DNA of 64,000 bases from Vandammella animalimorsus. Lineage in GTDB: Bacteria > Pseudomonadota > Gammaproteobacteria > Burkholderiales > Burkholderiaceae_C. Location: contig NZ_NSJF01000003.1 of NCBI RefSeq assembly GCF_002285285.1, positions 62,001 to 126,000 of the forward strand, read 5' to 3'. The position numbers and the translations under genes are program-made. Under the pieces are notes generated by a model. That model saw only the letters and a list, made by a program, of their open reading frames with translations. It was not told the DNA's origin and did not search any database. Shown here one piece after another: positions 28,378 to 37,528 of this stretch; positions within the stretch are counted from its first letter, which is position 1; each line of letters opens with the position of its first letter.

Positions 28378-29577
28378 TCAACGCCCCCGGCGGCCCGGGC
28401 CGCGGCCTGCCGCGCCTGGCCGGCCTTTGCCGCCACGGCGCCCGACCATCGCCCCCAGCCCATCGGCGCCGATGTAGCCCTGGGCGGATTTGGGCTTGCC
28501 ACGCGGCGCGGCCTGTGGCGCGCGCGCACTGCCAGCGCCCCGGCTGCGCGGCGCCGCTGGGCCTGAGGGCTTGTTGCGGCCGCGGCTGCGGTCGGGCGGG
28601 GCACTGCGGCCTGCGCCGCGCTGGCCCGGTGCGCTGGCCTGCGGCCGGGGCATGCCGGCCTCCTCCATCAGGCGCGCCACGTCGCGCTCGGGCAACTCCA
28701 GCCACATGCCTCGGCGCAGGCCGCGCATCAGCACCACGCTGCCATAGCGCACGCGGATCAGGCGGCTGACAGCATGGCCTACGGCCTCCATCATGCGGCG
28801 CACTTCGCGGTTGCGGCCTTCGCTGATGGTGACCTTGTACCACTGGTTGACGCCCTCGCCGCCGCCGTCCTGGATGCTGCCGAAGGCGGCATGGCCGTCT
28901 TCGAGCATTACGCCGTCGAGCAGCTGCTGGCGCTCGCTGCTGCTCAAAGCGCCCAGGATGCGCACGGCGTATTCGCGCTCCAGCCCGTAACGCGGGTGCA
29001 TGAGCCGGTTGGCCAGGTCGCCCGAGTTGGTCAGCAGCAGCAGGCCTTCGGTGTTCAGGTCCAGCCGGCCCACGGCCTGCCATTTGCCATGCGCCAGGTG
29101 CGGCAGCTTGCGGAATACGGTCGGGCGGTTTTGCGGGTCTTCGCGCGTGACCATTTCCCCGGCCACCTTGTGGTAGGCCAGCACCCGCACTGCGGGCGGG
29201 GCCACGCGCAGGCGCAGGGGCTTGCCGTTGATCTTGATTTGGTCGCCATGCTGCACGCGCTGGCCAACGTGCGCAGGCTGGTCATTGACGGTGATGCGCC
29301 CCTGGGCGATCAGCGCCTCCATCTCCAGGCGTGAGCCTACGCCGGCCTGCGCCAGCAGCTTGTGCAGCTTGGGCTGCTGGGCATCGGGCTGCAGCACGCG
29401 CTTGTGCGCCTGGCGCTGCCCGGTGGCGACGGGGCTGGCTGGAGCGGCCTCAGGCGCTGCGCCCTGGCGCGGGCTGCGGCGTGGGCGGGGCGCGGGGGTG
29501 GAGGGCGCTGGCGGCCCGCCCCGGCCTGTGCCGGGCTTGCGGCTTGCTGCATTGCGGGAAGGTTTCTTGGCTTGCAT
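28378..29577 (-). CDS. rluB: 23S rRNA pseudouridine synthase, RluB family
   Basis: Isomerises a uridine of 23S rRNA (U2605 in E. coli RluB). An S4 RNA-binding domain (LHKLLAQAGVGSRLEMEALI) precedes the catalytic domain, whose motif GRLDLNTEGLLLLTNSG carries the active Asp. It has long basic, Pro/Gly/Arg-rich tails at both ends, about 60 residues before S4 and ~90 after the core, as in other betaproteobacterial RluB proteins. I chose the ATG (MQAKKPSRN), which has GAAAG upstream. A GTG at 29667 overlaps the scpB stop codon and would give 30 more residues. Confidence 0.9.
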   Translation of the reverse strand: MQAKKPSRNAASRKPGTGRGGPPAPSTPAPRPRRSPRQGAAPEAAPASPVATGQRQAHKRVLQPDAQQPKLHKLLAQAGVGSRLEMEALIAQGRITVNDQPAHVGQRVQHGDQIKINGKPLRLRVAPPAVRVLAYHKVAGEMVTREDPQNRPTVFRKLPHLAHGKWQAVGRLDLNTEGLLLLTNSGDLANRLMHPRYGLEREYAVRILGALSSSERQQLLDGVMLEDGHAAFGSIQDGGGEGVNQWYKVTISEGRNREVRRMMEAVGHAVSRLIRVRYGSVVLMRGLRRGMWLELPERDVARLMEEAGMPRPQASAPGQRGAGRSAPPDRSRGRNKPSGPAAPRSRGAGSARAPQAAPRGKPKSAQGYIGADGLGAMVGRRGGKGRPGAAGRGPGRRGR

Positions 29578-29663
29578 GGTGGTGCTTTCGCTGGGCTGGG
29601 CGCCCTGCCCTCTTCGAGGGCTGGGCCGTGGAATTCTGGGGTTTGCCCACAGGGGCTTGGCGC

Positions 29664-30548
29664 TCACGAGGACAGTGGTCGTTGAGGCAACTCCGGAGGC
29701 CCCGATTGCTCGGCGGGCGCAATGGTGGTCATGCCGCCAATCACGGCATCGGCATCGGCCTGCTGCGCATCGGGCAAGCCCTCAGTCTGTAGCGACGATG
29801 GCTCCTGATGCAAGTCCTGGGGCGGCTGCTCGGCTGGCGCTGGCGGCTCGGCTTCAGCAGTGGCTGCTGGCGCCTTTTCCAATGCCGCGTCAATCGGCGC
29901 TTCGTCTGTGTCTTTGGTTGTTTCCTGGGTTGAAAGCGCTGCGGACTCGGCTGCACTGCTTTCGCCACTGCCAGCTGGCGCAGTGGCAGGGCCCAGGCCC
30001 AGCTGCTGCAACGTGGCTTCGCTGACGGCATCGATTTCGGGCAGGTCGCGCAGCGAGGCCAAACCCAGGTCATCCAGGAACTGGCCGGTGGTGGCAAACA
30101 GCGCCGGGCGACCGACGGACTCGCGGTGACCGATGACTTCGATCCAGCCGCGCTCCTCCAGCTGCTTGATGATCTGGCTGTTGACGGCCACGCCGCGGAT
30201 TTCCTCGATGTCGCCGCGCGTGACGGGCTGGCGGTAGGCGATCACCGCCAGGATTTCCATCGCCGCGCGCGAGTAGCGTGGCGTGCGCTCAGGCTCGAGC
30301 CGGGCCAGAAACGGCAGCACATTCGCGCGGCTTTGGAAGCGCCAGCCACTGGCGACCTGCACCAGCTCCAGCCCACGGTGCGCCCAGTCGATTTGCAGCT
30401 GCTCAAGCCAGGCCTGGATTTGCGCTGCGTCCGGCGGCTCCTCGAACAAGGCCTGCAGGCTGGGCATGGCCATCGGTGCCGGGGCGCACAGCAAGGCCGC
30501 CTCCAGTACGGAGATCGGATCGACAGGACGGGCTGGCACAGAGTTCAT
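29664..30548 (-). CDS. scpB: segregation and condensation protein B
   Basis: Part of the SMC-ScpA-ScpB condensin that organises the chromosome. The 294-residue protein has the two winged-helix domains of ScpB; the second carries [18 protein letters not shown] and [16 protein letters not shown]. After about residue 190 there is a ~100-residue acidic, Pro/Ala-rich tail that looks disordered. ScpA and SMC are not in the window. The gene lies between rluD and rluB, in line with the frequent scpB-rluB pairing. Confidence 0.93.
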   Translation of the reverse strand: MNSVPARPVDPISVLEAALLCAPAPMAMPSLQALFEEPPDAAQIQAWLEQLQIDWAHRGLELVQVASGWRFQSRANVLPFLARLEPERTPRYSRAAMEILAVIAYRQPVTRGDIEEIRGVAVNSQIIKQLEERGWIEVIGHRESVGRPALFATTGQFLDDLGLASLRDLPEIDAVSEATLQQLGLGPATAPAGSGESSAAESAALSTQETTKDTDEAPIDAALEKAPAATAEAEPPAPAEQPPQDLHQEPSSLQTEGLPDAQQADADAVIGGMTTIAPAEQSGPPELPQRPLSS

Positions 30549-30611
30549 GAATCACAGCAAATAGGGAGAAAGGCGCAGGCCAGGGCGCAACGCGCCGGCC
30601 TCTGCCGCGCA

Positions 30612-31661
30612 TCAGCGATTGTCGGCGAACTGGCCAACGCCAGGCAGCTCAGCTTCAACGACCTCTGGCCAGGGCAGTTGCAGGGCCTGCAGCAGCTGCT
30701 GCATATCCTGCGGCGGCGCGGCGCAAAAGCGCAGCGGCTGGCCATGCAGCGGATGCGCCAAGGCCAGCTGCCAAGCGTGCAGGGCTTGCCTGGCAATGGC
30801 CGGATGAGCCTGACCACCATAAGTGGCATCGCCCACCAAAGGCCAGCCCAGATGCTTGGCATGCACGCGGATCTGGTGCGTGCGGCCAGTGTGCAGGGCG
30901 CAGTGCAGCAGCGCAAAACCGCCCTGCCGCGCCAGCAGGCGCATGTCGGTCTGCGCTGGCTTGCCAGGGTGGCGCTGCAGATCGACCACCGCCATGCGCA
31001 AGCGCTGCTGCGGGTCGCGCCCGATGGGCGCATCGACGCGCAGCGCCTGTCCGGCCTCGGGCCAGGCGCAGGCGCCTGGGCCAGCATGGGCCACGGCCAG
31101 GTAACGGCGCGCCACGGCGCGCTGTGCAATCTGCGCCACCAACGCCGTAGCCGCTGGCAGGCTTTTGGCCACGACCATCAGGCCGCTGGTGTCCTTGTCC
31201 AGACGGTGCACGATGCCCGCGCGCGGCAGCGTGGCAAACACCGGGGCATGGGCCAACAGGCCATTGAGCAAGGTGCCGCGCCAGTGGCCTGCGGCCGGGT
31301 GCACGACCAGCCCGGCCGGTTTGTTGAGCACCAGCAGCGCCTGGTCTTCGTAAACGATGTCCAGCGCCATGGGCTCGGGCACGAAGGCCTGGCTTTGTTC
31401 CGTGGGCTGCAGCGCCACGCGCAGGCATTGGCCCACGGCCACTTTCTGCGCGGGCTTGATGGCCGCCGCGCCATCCAGCCAGACCTGGCCGCTGCGGATG
31501 AGTTGCTGCAAATGGCTGCGGGAGAACTCCGGCGCCAGCTCCAGCAGCGCCTTGTCCAGCCGCGCGCCATGCAGCGCGGCGGCCACGGGCTGCTCGCGCA
31601 GCTCGCCGCTCAGATCAAATTCGGGCTGCGCCGCGCCCTGCAAGGATTCCAGATCGCTCAT
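30612..31661 (-). CDS. rluD: 23S rRNA pseudouridine synthase, RluD family
   Basis: Makes pseudouridines in helix 69 of 23S rRNA in E. coli RluD. The 349-residue protein has an S4 domain (ARLDKALLELAPEFSRSHLQ) and the catalytic motif HRLDKDTSGLMVVAK with the active Asp. I chose the ATG giving MSDLESLQG; the longer frame runs through the nlpD end and is not family-like. The usual partner yfiO/bamD is not beside it; here it follows nlpD. Confidence 0.93.
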   Translation of the reverse strand: MSDLESLQGAAQPEFDLSGELREQPVAAALHGARLDKALLELAPEFSRSHLQQLIRSGQVWLDGAAAIKPAQKVAVGQCLRVALQPTEQSQAFVPEPMALDIVYEDQALLVLNKPAGLVVHPAAGHWRGTLLNGLLAHAPVFATLPRAGIVHRLDKDTSGLMVVAKSLPAATALVAQIAQRAVARRYLAVAHAGPGACAWPEAGQALRVDAPIGRDPQQRLRMAVVDLQRHPGKPAQTDMRLLARQGGFALLHCALHTGRTHQIRVHAKHLGWPLVGDATYGGQAHPAIARQALHAWQLALAHPLHGQPLRFCAAPPQDMQQLLQALQLPWPEVVEAELPGVGQFADNR

Positions 31662-31675
31662 ACCAAGGCGCGAAA

Positions 31676-31716
31676 TGCCGTGCTCCCCCGACCGCCGATC
31701 GGGCTGGGGCACGGCA
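31676..31716 (-). terminator. hairpin between nlpD and rluD
   Basis: tgccgtgc with its exact complement forms the base of a ~41-base stem-loop that continues through ccc/ggg pairs. On the minus strand it is followed by only a short tttcg, so it is a weak or partial stop after nlpD. Confidence 0.45.
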
Positions 31717-31731
31717 TCAGGCAGGCAAGCC

Positions 31732-32628
31732 TCAGCGCTTGGGCAGATAGCCTGCAGGGTTGACGGGCTTGCCCTGACGGCGCACTTCGAAGTGCAGCTT
31801 GACGCGATCGGCATCGGTATTGCCCATTTCAGCAATCTTCTGCCCACGCGAAACGCGCTGGTCTTCCTTGACCAGCAGCACGCGGTTGTGCGCATACGCC
31901 GTCAGGTACTCGTCGTTGTGCTTGAGGATGATGAGGTTGCCGTAGCCGCGCAGGCCCGCGCCAGCGTAGACCACATGGCCATCGGCTGCTGCAACGACGG
32001 GATCGCCTGCTTTGCCGCCGATGTCGTAGCCCTTGTTGGTGGTCTCGTTGAAACCCGCCAGCAGCGGGCCGTTGGCCGGCCAGGCCAGTTGAATGCCGCC
32101 TGCCGGGGCCGCCGGCGGTGTGCCGGCCGTCACGGTGGGGATGGGGGTATTGCTGCGCACAGCCGGGGGCTCGGCGGCCGAGCCTGCCGGAGGGATGGGG
32201 CGCACCTCCACGCCACCGCCGCTGGGCGCGCTGGGCGCGCCCGTAGCGCCGCCAGCCACTGCAACCGGGGCCACGGCCGATCCGCCGGCATTGCCCGCGC
32301 CCGCCGCTGGCGGCACGGCGCCCGGCGGCACCACGCGCAGCACCTGGCCGACTTCGATCACATCGGCATTGGCCAGTTGATTCCAGGCGGCAATGTCCTT
32401 CCAGCTCTGGCCAGTCTCCAAGCCGATGCGGATCAGGGTATCGCCAGGCTTGACGGTGTAGTGGCCCGGCGGGGCAGGCACGATGGGCGCCACGCTGCCC
32501 ACTTCCCCCACGCCAGCGCGGTCTTCGACGGGCGCCTGATTGAGCGAGACGCTGGAACAGCCAGCCACCAGCAAACAGGCAGCGATTGCGCTGCCCGCAC
32601 CAAACCATGGTTTTTGCAATTGCATCAT
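31732..32628 (-). CDS. nlpD: NlpD-like LysM/M23 murein hydrolase activator lipoprotein
   Basis: An outer-membrane lipoprotein of 298 residues that in E. coli activates the amidase AmiC at the septum. The lipobox LLVAGC lipidates Cys24. A LysM domain (HYTVKPGDTLIRIGLETGQ) is followed by a Pro/Ala/Gly linker and a C-terminal LytM domain (GNLIILKHNDEYLTAYAHN, KLHFEVRRQGKPVNPAGYLP). The metal-site His of active M23 enzymes is replaced (GYDIGG), as in NlpD, so it is probably not a hydrolase itself. The start ATGATG follows AGGGAAG. It belongs to the surE-pcm-nlpD run. Confidence 0.93.
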   Translation of the reverse strand: MMQLQKPWFGAGSAIAACLLVAGCSSVSLNQAPVEDRAGVGEVGSVAPIVPAPPGHYTVKPGDTLIRIGLETGQSWKDIAAWNQLANADVIEVGQVLRVVPPGAVPPAAGAGNAGGSAVAPVAVAGGATGAPSAPSGGGVEVRPIPPAGSAAEPPAVRSNTPIPTVTAGTPPAAPAGGIQLAWPANGPLLAGFNETTNKGYDIGGKAGDPVVAAADGHVVYAGAGLRGYGNLIILKHNDEYLTAYAHNRVLLVKEDQRVSRGQKIAEMGNTDADRVKLHFEVRRQGKPVNPAGYLPKR

Positions 32629-32811
32629 CGAATCTTCCCTAAGGATGTTCTGCACGGATCCAGCAGCTGTGTGCGCTGCGGATCAGGATGGGATGCCAGG
32701 CGCTAACCCCAGCGACACCAGAGAGTATCGCGAGGATTTGCGGGCTCTGCAGACTGCCCGAGCCGCAGTGCGCACAGCGCTGCGATTTGTGCAAAGCATC
32801 CCCAGCCCGTG

Positions 32812-33651
32812 TTATGAAACGCCGGATTTTAATGGAACGAAGTGTACGGCCTCCAGGGCCTGCTGCCGCACGCCGGCTGGTGTTTTGTCCAGCACCATCA
32901 GCACTTGTGCCCCGCCTTGAGCCACGGTGGGGGCGATGATGCGCCCCCCCATGGCCAGCTGCTCGACCCAGGCCTGCGGGATGGCATCGCCGCCTGCTGC
33001 GGAGACGATGGCCGCATACGGCGCGCCGCTGGCATAACCGGCCATGCCATCGCCAAAGAGCAGGTGCAGATTGGCCACGCGCATGGGCCGCAGATTGTGG
33101 CGGGCCCGCTCGTGCAGGCCACGCAGGCGCTCAATGGAATAGACCTCTGAAGCGATTTGGCTGAGCACCGCCGCTTGGTAGCCGCAGCCAGTGCCTATCT
33201 CCAGCACACGCCCTGCAATGCGATCGCCTCCAGATGCCATGGACAGCAGCAGCGAGAGCATCCGCGCCACGACCGAGGGCTTGGAGATGGTCTGCCCAAA
33301 GCCGATCGGCAGGCTGTTCTCGTCGTAGGCCTTGCCGCCCAATGCGGAGTCGATGAAGGCATGGCGCGGCACCTGGCGCATGGCCTCAAGCACCTGCGGG
33401 TGCATGCCTGGCAGCGTCGCCAGGCGCTTGACCATGCGCTCGCGCGCGCCCTGCTGGCTGGAGGCGTCGGCCGCCGCTGCAGGTTGGGGTTGACGCCAGC
33501 CGGCCGCTGACGTGGTCAGCGCAGGCTGCGCCATGCTGCTGCGCACGGAAGCAGCGGCGGGCCGGGCCAGCGCGCCGGGCGCGGCCACGCGCGCTGGCGA
33601 TGCTGCGGGCGCTGGCAGCACCTGGGCCGGAAAGCGGGCTTTCTTCTGCAT
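32812..33651 (-). CDS. pcm: protein-L-isoaspartate O-methyltransferase
   Basis: Repairs isoaspartyl residues in aged proteins using S-adenosylmethionine. The core holds the SAM site VLEIGTGCGYQAAVL and PSVVARML. At 279 residues it is longer than the ~208-residue E. coli enzyme because of an N-terminal Ala/Pro-rich extension of ~80 residues, found in some Burkholderiales forms. Its ATG overlaps the surE stop codon by one base (TGATG), so translation is coupled. A 183-base gap separates it from nlpD. Confidence 0.93.
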   Translation of the reverse strand: MQKKARFPAQVLPAPAASPARVAAPGALARPAAASVRSSMAQPALTTSAAGWRQPQPAAAADASSQQGARERMVKRLATLPGMHPQVLEAMRQVPRHAFIDSALGGKAYDENSLPIGFGQTISKPSVVARMLSLLLSMASGGDRIAGRVLEIGTGCGYQAAVLSQIASEVYSIERLRGLHERARHNLRPMRVANLHLLFGDGMAGYASGAPYAAIVSAAGGDAIPQAWVEQLAMGGRIIAPTVAQGGAQVLMVLDKTPAGVRQQALEAVHFVPLKSGVS

Positions 33652-34448
33652 CACACCCCCATCTGCTGCCAGGCTGCGGCGCCAAAACCCGGCACATTCA
33701 GCCGACCCTGCCACGCCTGCAGCTGCGCGTGGTCGCTCAAATCCACCTGCAGCGGCGTAACGGCCACATGGCCCTGGGCCGTGGCGTGGAAGTCCGTGCC
33801 CTCGCTGGCGTCGCTGGCTGCGCCGGAGGCGCCGATCCAGTACATGGTCTCTCCACGCGGGTTCTGCTGGCGGATCACGCGCTCGGCCGCATGGCGCCGC
33901 CCCAACCGGCACCAGCGCAGGGGCCCCAAGGAATTCAGCGGCAGATTGGGGATGTTGACGTTGAGCAGCCAAGGCATCTGGCCGATGAGCTGCTGCTGGC
34001 GCAGTTGCGCCACCAACAGAGCAGCCGCCTGGGCGGCGCTTTCCAGATGGGCCCAGCCCTTGTCCACCTGCGACAGTGCAATGGCTGGAATACCGAACAG
34101 ATAACCCTCCATCGCCGCGCCCACAGTGCCCGAGTAGATGGTGTCGTCGCCCATGTTGGCGCCGTTGTTGATGCCGGAGACCACCAGATCAGGCCGGTAA
34201 TCCAGCAGGCCCGTCAAGGCAATGTGTACGCAATCGGCCGGTGTGCCATTGACGTAACGAAAGCCCATCGGCGCATCATGAACGTAAAGCGGCGCATTCA
34301 GCGTCAAGGCATTGGATTTGGCACTGTTGTTGTGCTCGGGCGCCACGACATCGACGCGCACATCGGGCAGAGCGCTCAAGGCCTCATGCAGCGCCACGAT
34401 GCCCGGGGCCAGATAGCCATCGTCATTGCAAAGCAGAATTTTCAACAT
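33651..34448 (-). CDS. surE: 5'/3'-nucleotidase SurE
   Basis: A stationary-phase survival phosphatase acting on nucleoside monophosphates and short polyphosphate. The 265-residue protein has the metal motif [13 protein letters not shown] at the N-terminus, [14 protein letters not shown] and [12 protein letters not shown]. The ATG giving [11 protein letters not shown] is preferred over a TTG two codons upstream; the ribosome site is poor either way. It is followed directly by pcm, the classic surE-pcm pair. Confidence 0.96.
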   Translation of the reverse strand: MLKILLCNDDGYLAPGIVALHEALSALPDVRVDVVAPEHNNSAKSNALTLNAPLYVHDAPMGFRYVNGTPADCVHIALTGLLDYRPDLVVSGINNGANMGDDTIYSGTVGAAMEGYLFGIPAIALSQVDKGWAHLESAAQAAALLVAQLRQQQLIGQMPWLLNVNIPNLPLNSLGPLRWCRLGRRHAAERVIRQQNPRGETMYWIGASGAASDASEGTDFHATAQGHVAVTPLQVDLSDHAQLQAWQGRLNVPGFGAAAWQQMGV

Positions 34449-34522
34449 GCGCAAAGGGGATCAAAAAAGAGCCGGCACACAGGCGGGCGGCAACAGGGCA
34501 ACGGCGCCTGGCAGGGCAAGGC

Positions 34523-35161
34523 TCAAGGCTCCAGCAGACTCTCGAGCTGCTCATCCCAGAACACCGTATGCACCTGCCACTGCGCCTGCGGCTTGTAAAA
34601 GGTGCAGGCCACGCGCAGGCCATGGTGCTGCAGCTTGAGCAAATACAGGTGCTGCACCACGCTTTTGCCGCCCTGGCGGCTACGCACCCATTCGTGGCCC
34701 AGGATCTTGCCGCCGCCGGCCAGCAGCTGACGAAACTGCCCTTCTGTCTCGGCCGCCAGCTGCGCCAGCTCGCGTTCGGGCAGCGGCCAGTGCGGCGCCA
34801 GCAACTCAAAGGCGGCGGCAATCTGCATCTGCGCCATGCGCTGCAGCGCCGCATCGCACAGCACGCGCGTGTGCTGCAACTTATCCAGACGCTGTGGCGG
34901 CGCGGCAGCAACGGATGCGGCCTGCGACTTGTCCGTCCGGGCTGTTGCCGCTACGTTCTGAGCGGGCTGCTGCGGGGAGAGCGGCACCTCCATCAACGGC
35001 ACCACGCTGTCGCCGGGCAGCAGCGGCGCTTCATTAGATGCAGCTGCGCCCTGCGGCTGCGCCCAGGCCAGCGCACCGGCGGCTGCGCCTGCGACAAACA
35101 GCAGCGCCCAAAGCCTGCTGCGGCGCGCTGGCCGCGCCATGCGGACTGCCCGGGGCATCAT
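34523..35161 (-). CDS. hypothetical exported protein
   Basis: Not recognised. The 212-residue protein has a basic start (MMPRAVRMARPARRSRLW) and a hydrophobic segment (ALLFVAGAAAGALAWA), so it is exported or membrane-anchored. A Pro/Ala-rich linker follows, then a ~110-residue domain with no cofactor motif that I can name (VLCDAALQRMAQMQ... ending TVFWDEQLESLLEP). Its first ATG pair overlaps the sspB stop codon, so it is translated together with sspB. It sits between sspB and surE; no function is proposed. Confidence 0.75.
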   Translation of the reverse strand: MMPRAVRMARPARRSRLWALLFVAGAAAGALAWAQPQGAAASNEAPLLPGDSVVPLMEVPLSPQQPAQNVAATARTDKSQAASVAAAPPQRLDKLQHTRVLCDAALQRMAQMQIAAAFELLAPHWPLPERELAQLAAETEGQFRQLLAGGGKILGHEWVRSRQGGKSVVQHLYLLKLQHHGLRVACTFYKPQAQWQVHTVFWDEQLESLLEP

Positions 35162-35730
35162 TTGATGCGCCGCAGCGCCGGACGCTTGCCGGCCGGTCCT
35201 GGGGCACTGGGCGGGGGTGGCCCTTCATCGTCTGGCCCATGCTCGCCGCTGGGCGAAGCAGGCTGTGCAGGCGACGGCACGGCGCGCAACACCGGGCGCG
35301 GCGCAGCATCAGGCGGGGGGGCTGCCTCATGGGGCGGCTGGGCGGCAGGCGCGTCATCGGCATGCCCCTGCTCAAGACCACTGGATGCCAGCACCGTGTC
35401 GGGCACGGCAAACGCCATGCCCTGGCCGTTTTCGCGTGCATAAATGGCCATGACGCGGTTCACCGGCACGAGGATGTGGCGCAGCACGCCACCAAAGCGC
35501 GCCTGGAATTCAATGTATTCGTTGCCCAGCTGCAGCTTGGAGGTGGCGTCGTAGCTGATGTTGAGCACGATCTCGCCGTTGCGAACGAACTCTGGCGGCA
35601 CACGCACCGAGCCATCGACCTTGACGGCGATGAAAGGCGTCAGCCCATTGTCGGTGCACCATTCGTGCAACGCACGCAGCAGATAAGGCTGCGTCGAAGG
35701 CAGGGGGGTATCGTCGTCAGAAGGGCTCAT
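35158..35730 (-). CDS. sspB: ClpXP protease specificity-enhancing factor
   Basis: Hands ssrA-tagged proteins to ClpXP. The 190-residue protein has the compact SspB substrate domain (PYLLRALHEWCTDNG, GEIVLNISYDATSKLQLGNEY, GGVLRHILVPVNRVMAIYARENG). Next comes a disordered Pro/Ala tail and a basic end (GKRPALRRIK) that should dock to ClpX. It follows sspA at 145 bases, the usual pairing. Confidence 0.94.
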   Translation of the reverse strand: MSPSDDDTPLPSTQPYLLRALHEWCTDNGLTPFIAVKVDGSVRVPPEFVRNGEIVLNISYDATSKLQLGNEYIEFQARFGGVLRHILVPVNRVMAIYARENGQGMAFAVPDTVLASSGLEQGHADDAPAAQPPHEAAPPPDAAPRPVLRAVPSPAQPASPSGEHGPDDEGPPPPSAPGPAGKRPALRRIK

Positions 35731-35875
35731 GGCGGCAGCAACCAGTCAACCAGTGGGCATGGTGCCGCTGGCCGATGCAGCGGCGGCGGGAGGGGCTGGA
35801 GCACAGGCGTTTTTCACGCCAACGCGGCCTACAAAAAAGCGATGCGCCCCAGGGCTAGGCTGAAGACTCTCGCCT

Positions 35876-36475
35876 TCAGCGACGCATGACCTTTTCCGAA
35901 GGCGTCAAGGCCTCGATATAGGCAGGGCGGGAGAACAGGCGCTCGGCGTATTTGAGCAGCGGCGCAGCATTGCGGCTGAGCTCGATGCCGTAGTGCTCCA
36001 GGCGCCACAGCAACGGGGCGATGGCCACATCCAGCATCGAGAAATTCTCACCCAGCATGTATTTGTTCTTGATGAAGTTGGGCGCCAACTGCGTCAGGCG
36101 ATCGCGAATGTGGGCGCGCGCCTTGTCCTTGGCCTTGGCATCGCCAGACTCCAGCGTGCTCACGTGCACGAACAGCTCTTTCTCGAAATTGAGCAGGAAC
36201 AGACGCACGCGGGCCCGGTCCACAGGATCGCCCGGCATCAGCTGCGGATGCGGGAAGCGCTCGTCAATGTACTCATTGATGATGTTGGACTCATACAGGA
36301 TCAGCTCGCGCTCGACCAGAATCGGCACCTGCCCGTAGGGGTTCATCACACCGATGTCGTCGGGCTTGTTGAACAAGTCCACGTCGCGGATTTCGAAGTC
36401 CATGCCCTTTTCAAACAGGACAAAGCGGCAGCGGTGGGAAAACGGGCAGGTGGTGCCCGAATACAAGACCATCAT
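35876..36475 (-). CDS. sspA: stringent starvation protein A (GST fold)
   Basis: An RNA-polymerase-associated protein with a glutathione-transferase fold but normally no transferase activity. The 199-residue protein starts MMVLYSGTTCPFSHRCRFVL. It also has GQVPILVERELILYESNIINEYIDE and a helical C-domain with ENFSMLDVAIAPLLWRLEHYG. Of the double ATG, the first suits the GAGGAAT site about ten bases upstream. A promoter-like TTGAAA-N18-TATGAT lies ~110 bases upstream. In many betaproteobacteria the petABC genes precede sspA; here they do not. Confidence 0.94.
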   Translation of the reverse strand: MMVLYSGTTCPFSHRCRFVLFEKGMDFEIRDVDLFNKPDDIGVMNPYGQVPILVERELILYESNIINEYIDERFPHPQLMPGDPVDRARVRLFLLNFEKELFVHVSTLESGDAKAKDKARAHIRDRLTQLAPNFIKNKYMLGENFSMLDVAIAPLLWRLEHYGIELSRNAAPLLKYAERLFSRPAYIEALTPSEKVMRR

Positions 36476-37008
36476 TGGTGGGAATTCCTCAAAAAAATCA
36501 ACGCCTAGCCAAGTTCTGGGCCGCTGCTCATGCACGCTTGGCTTGCCCTGTTGGGCAAACCACGCAGCGCCCCGGCAGGGCAACGCGGCATCATACAAAA
36601 TTCACACTGGCGATTTCAAGCCAGGACAAGACTGCCCGCAGCGGGTTGCGGCAGGTTTTGTGCCGTTGGGCGCACGCCCTGGCCCAGGCGTTTTTTGTAA
36701 CAGGACGCTTCAGCACCTATGCCGCCCAGCGCTGCGCCCTGCGGCCCCAAGCGCCCCCTGCCCCAACCCTGCCCCATGCGCTCAAGTCCCGGCTTCGAGG
36801 CAGAAAACCTTCTCATTTGCAGCCATTACAAGCAAAAATGCCGCGCATCAAGCATTGCCAGATGCCAAACCCGTGGCGCCATGGCCCAGCGCTCCCCCAG
36901 CGCTGCAAGCAGAAAGCCTGCCAAACAAGCTGTTTCCATTCTCATGCAACCATCGCCAAAACGCCGCACAACAATGGCGCCCATCATCATTAAAGAGAGG
37001 ATATTTGC
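36476..37008. other. 533-base divergent spacer between sspA and mscL
   Basis: Contains the sspA promoter candidate and presumably the mscL promoter, but no gene or repeat that I can recognise. The length and lower coding quality stand out for this compact region. It is where petABC might be expected. Confidence 0.5.
36590..36619 (-). promoter_or_regulatory. sigma-70-type promoter for sspA
   Basis: On the minus strand TTGAAA (36619-36614) and TATGAT (36595-36590) are 18 bases apart, giving a leader of roughly 110 bases before the sspA start. Confidence 0.45.
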
Positions 37009-37428
37009 ATGAGCTTCTTCAAGGAATTTCGCGAATTTGCCATCAAAGGCAATGTCATTGACCTGGCCGTGGGCGTCATCATCGGCGGGGCATTCGGCAA
37101 GATCGTCGACTCCGTCGTCGGCGACTTGATCATGCCCGTTGTCGGCTTGGCATTTGGCAAGCTGGATTTCTCCAACCTGTTCATCACCCTCGGCGAAGTT
37201 CCCCCCGGGACAGCTCCCTCGCTCGAAGCCTACCGCGCCGCTGGCGTGCCCGTGCTGGCCTACGGCAACTTCATCACCATTGCGCTGAACTTCCTGATCC
37301 TGGCCTTCATCATTTTCCTGATGATCAAGCAGATCAACCGCCTCAAGCGCAGCGCCCCGCCAGCGCCTGCAGCCACTCCCGAAGACATCGTACTGCTGCG
37401 CGAAATCCGCGACAGCCTGCGCCGCTGA
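37009..37428 (+). CDS. mscL: large-conductance mechanosensitive channel
   Basis: Opens under strong membrane tension to release solutes during osmotic down-shock. The 139-residue protein starts [30 protein letters not shown], the hallmark amphipathic helix plus pore helix. A second membrane helix ([20 protein letters not shown]) and a cytoplasmic helical bundle with charged end follow. A clear AGAGAGG site precedes the ATG, and an intrinsic terminator follows the gene. It is therefore a single-gene unit. Confidence 0.97.
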   Translation: MSFFKEFREFAIKGNVIDLAVGVIIGGAFGKIVDSVVGDLIMPVVGLAFGKLDFSNLFITLGEVPPGTAPSLEAYRAAGVPVLAYGNFITIALNFLILAFIIFLMIKQINRLKRSAPPAPAATPEDIVLLREIRDSLRR

Positions 37429-37460
37429 CCCCCAGGCCCAAGCCGGCCACAACAAAACAA

Positions 37461-37486
37461 AAGCGCTCTGCCAAGAGCGCTTTTTT
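37461..37486 (+). terminator. intrinsic terminator of mscL
   Basis: aagcgctct and agagcgctt form a 9-bp stem with a 4-base loop, followed by a run of six Ts starting within the stem end. Confidence 0.85.
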
Positions 37487-37528
37487 CATGCCCTGGAGCA
37501 ATGCGCCCACATGGCAGAGCGCAGGGCC

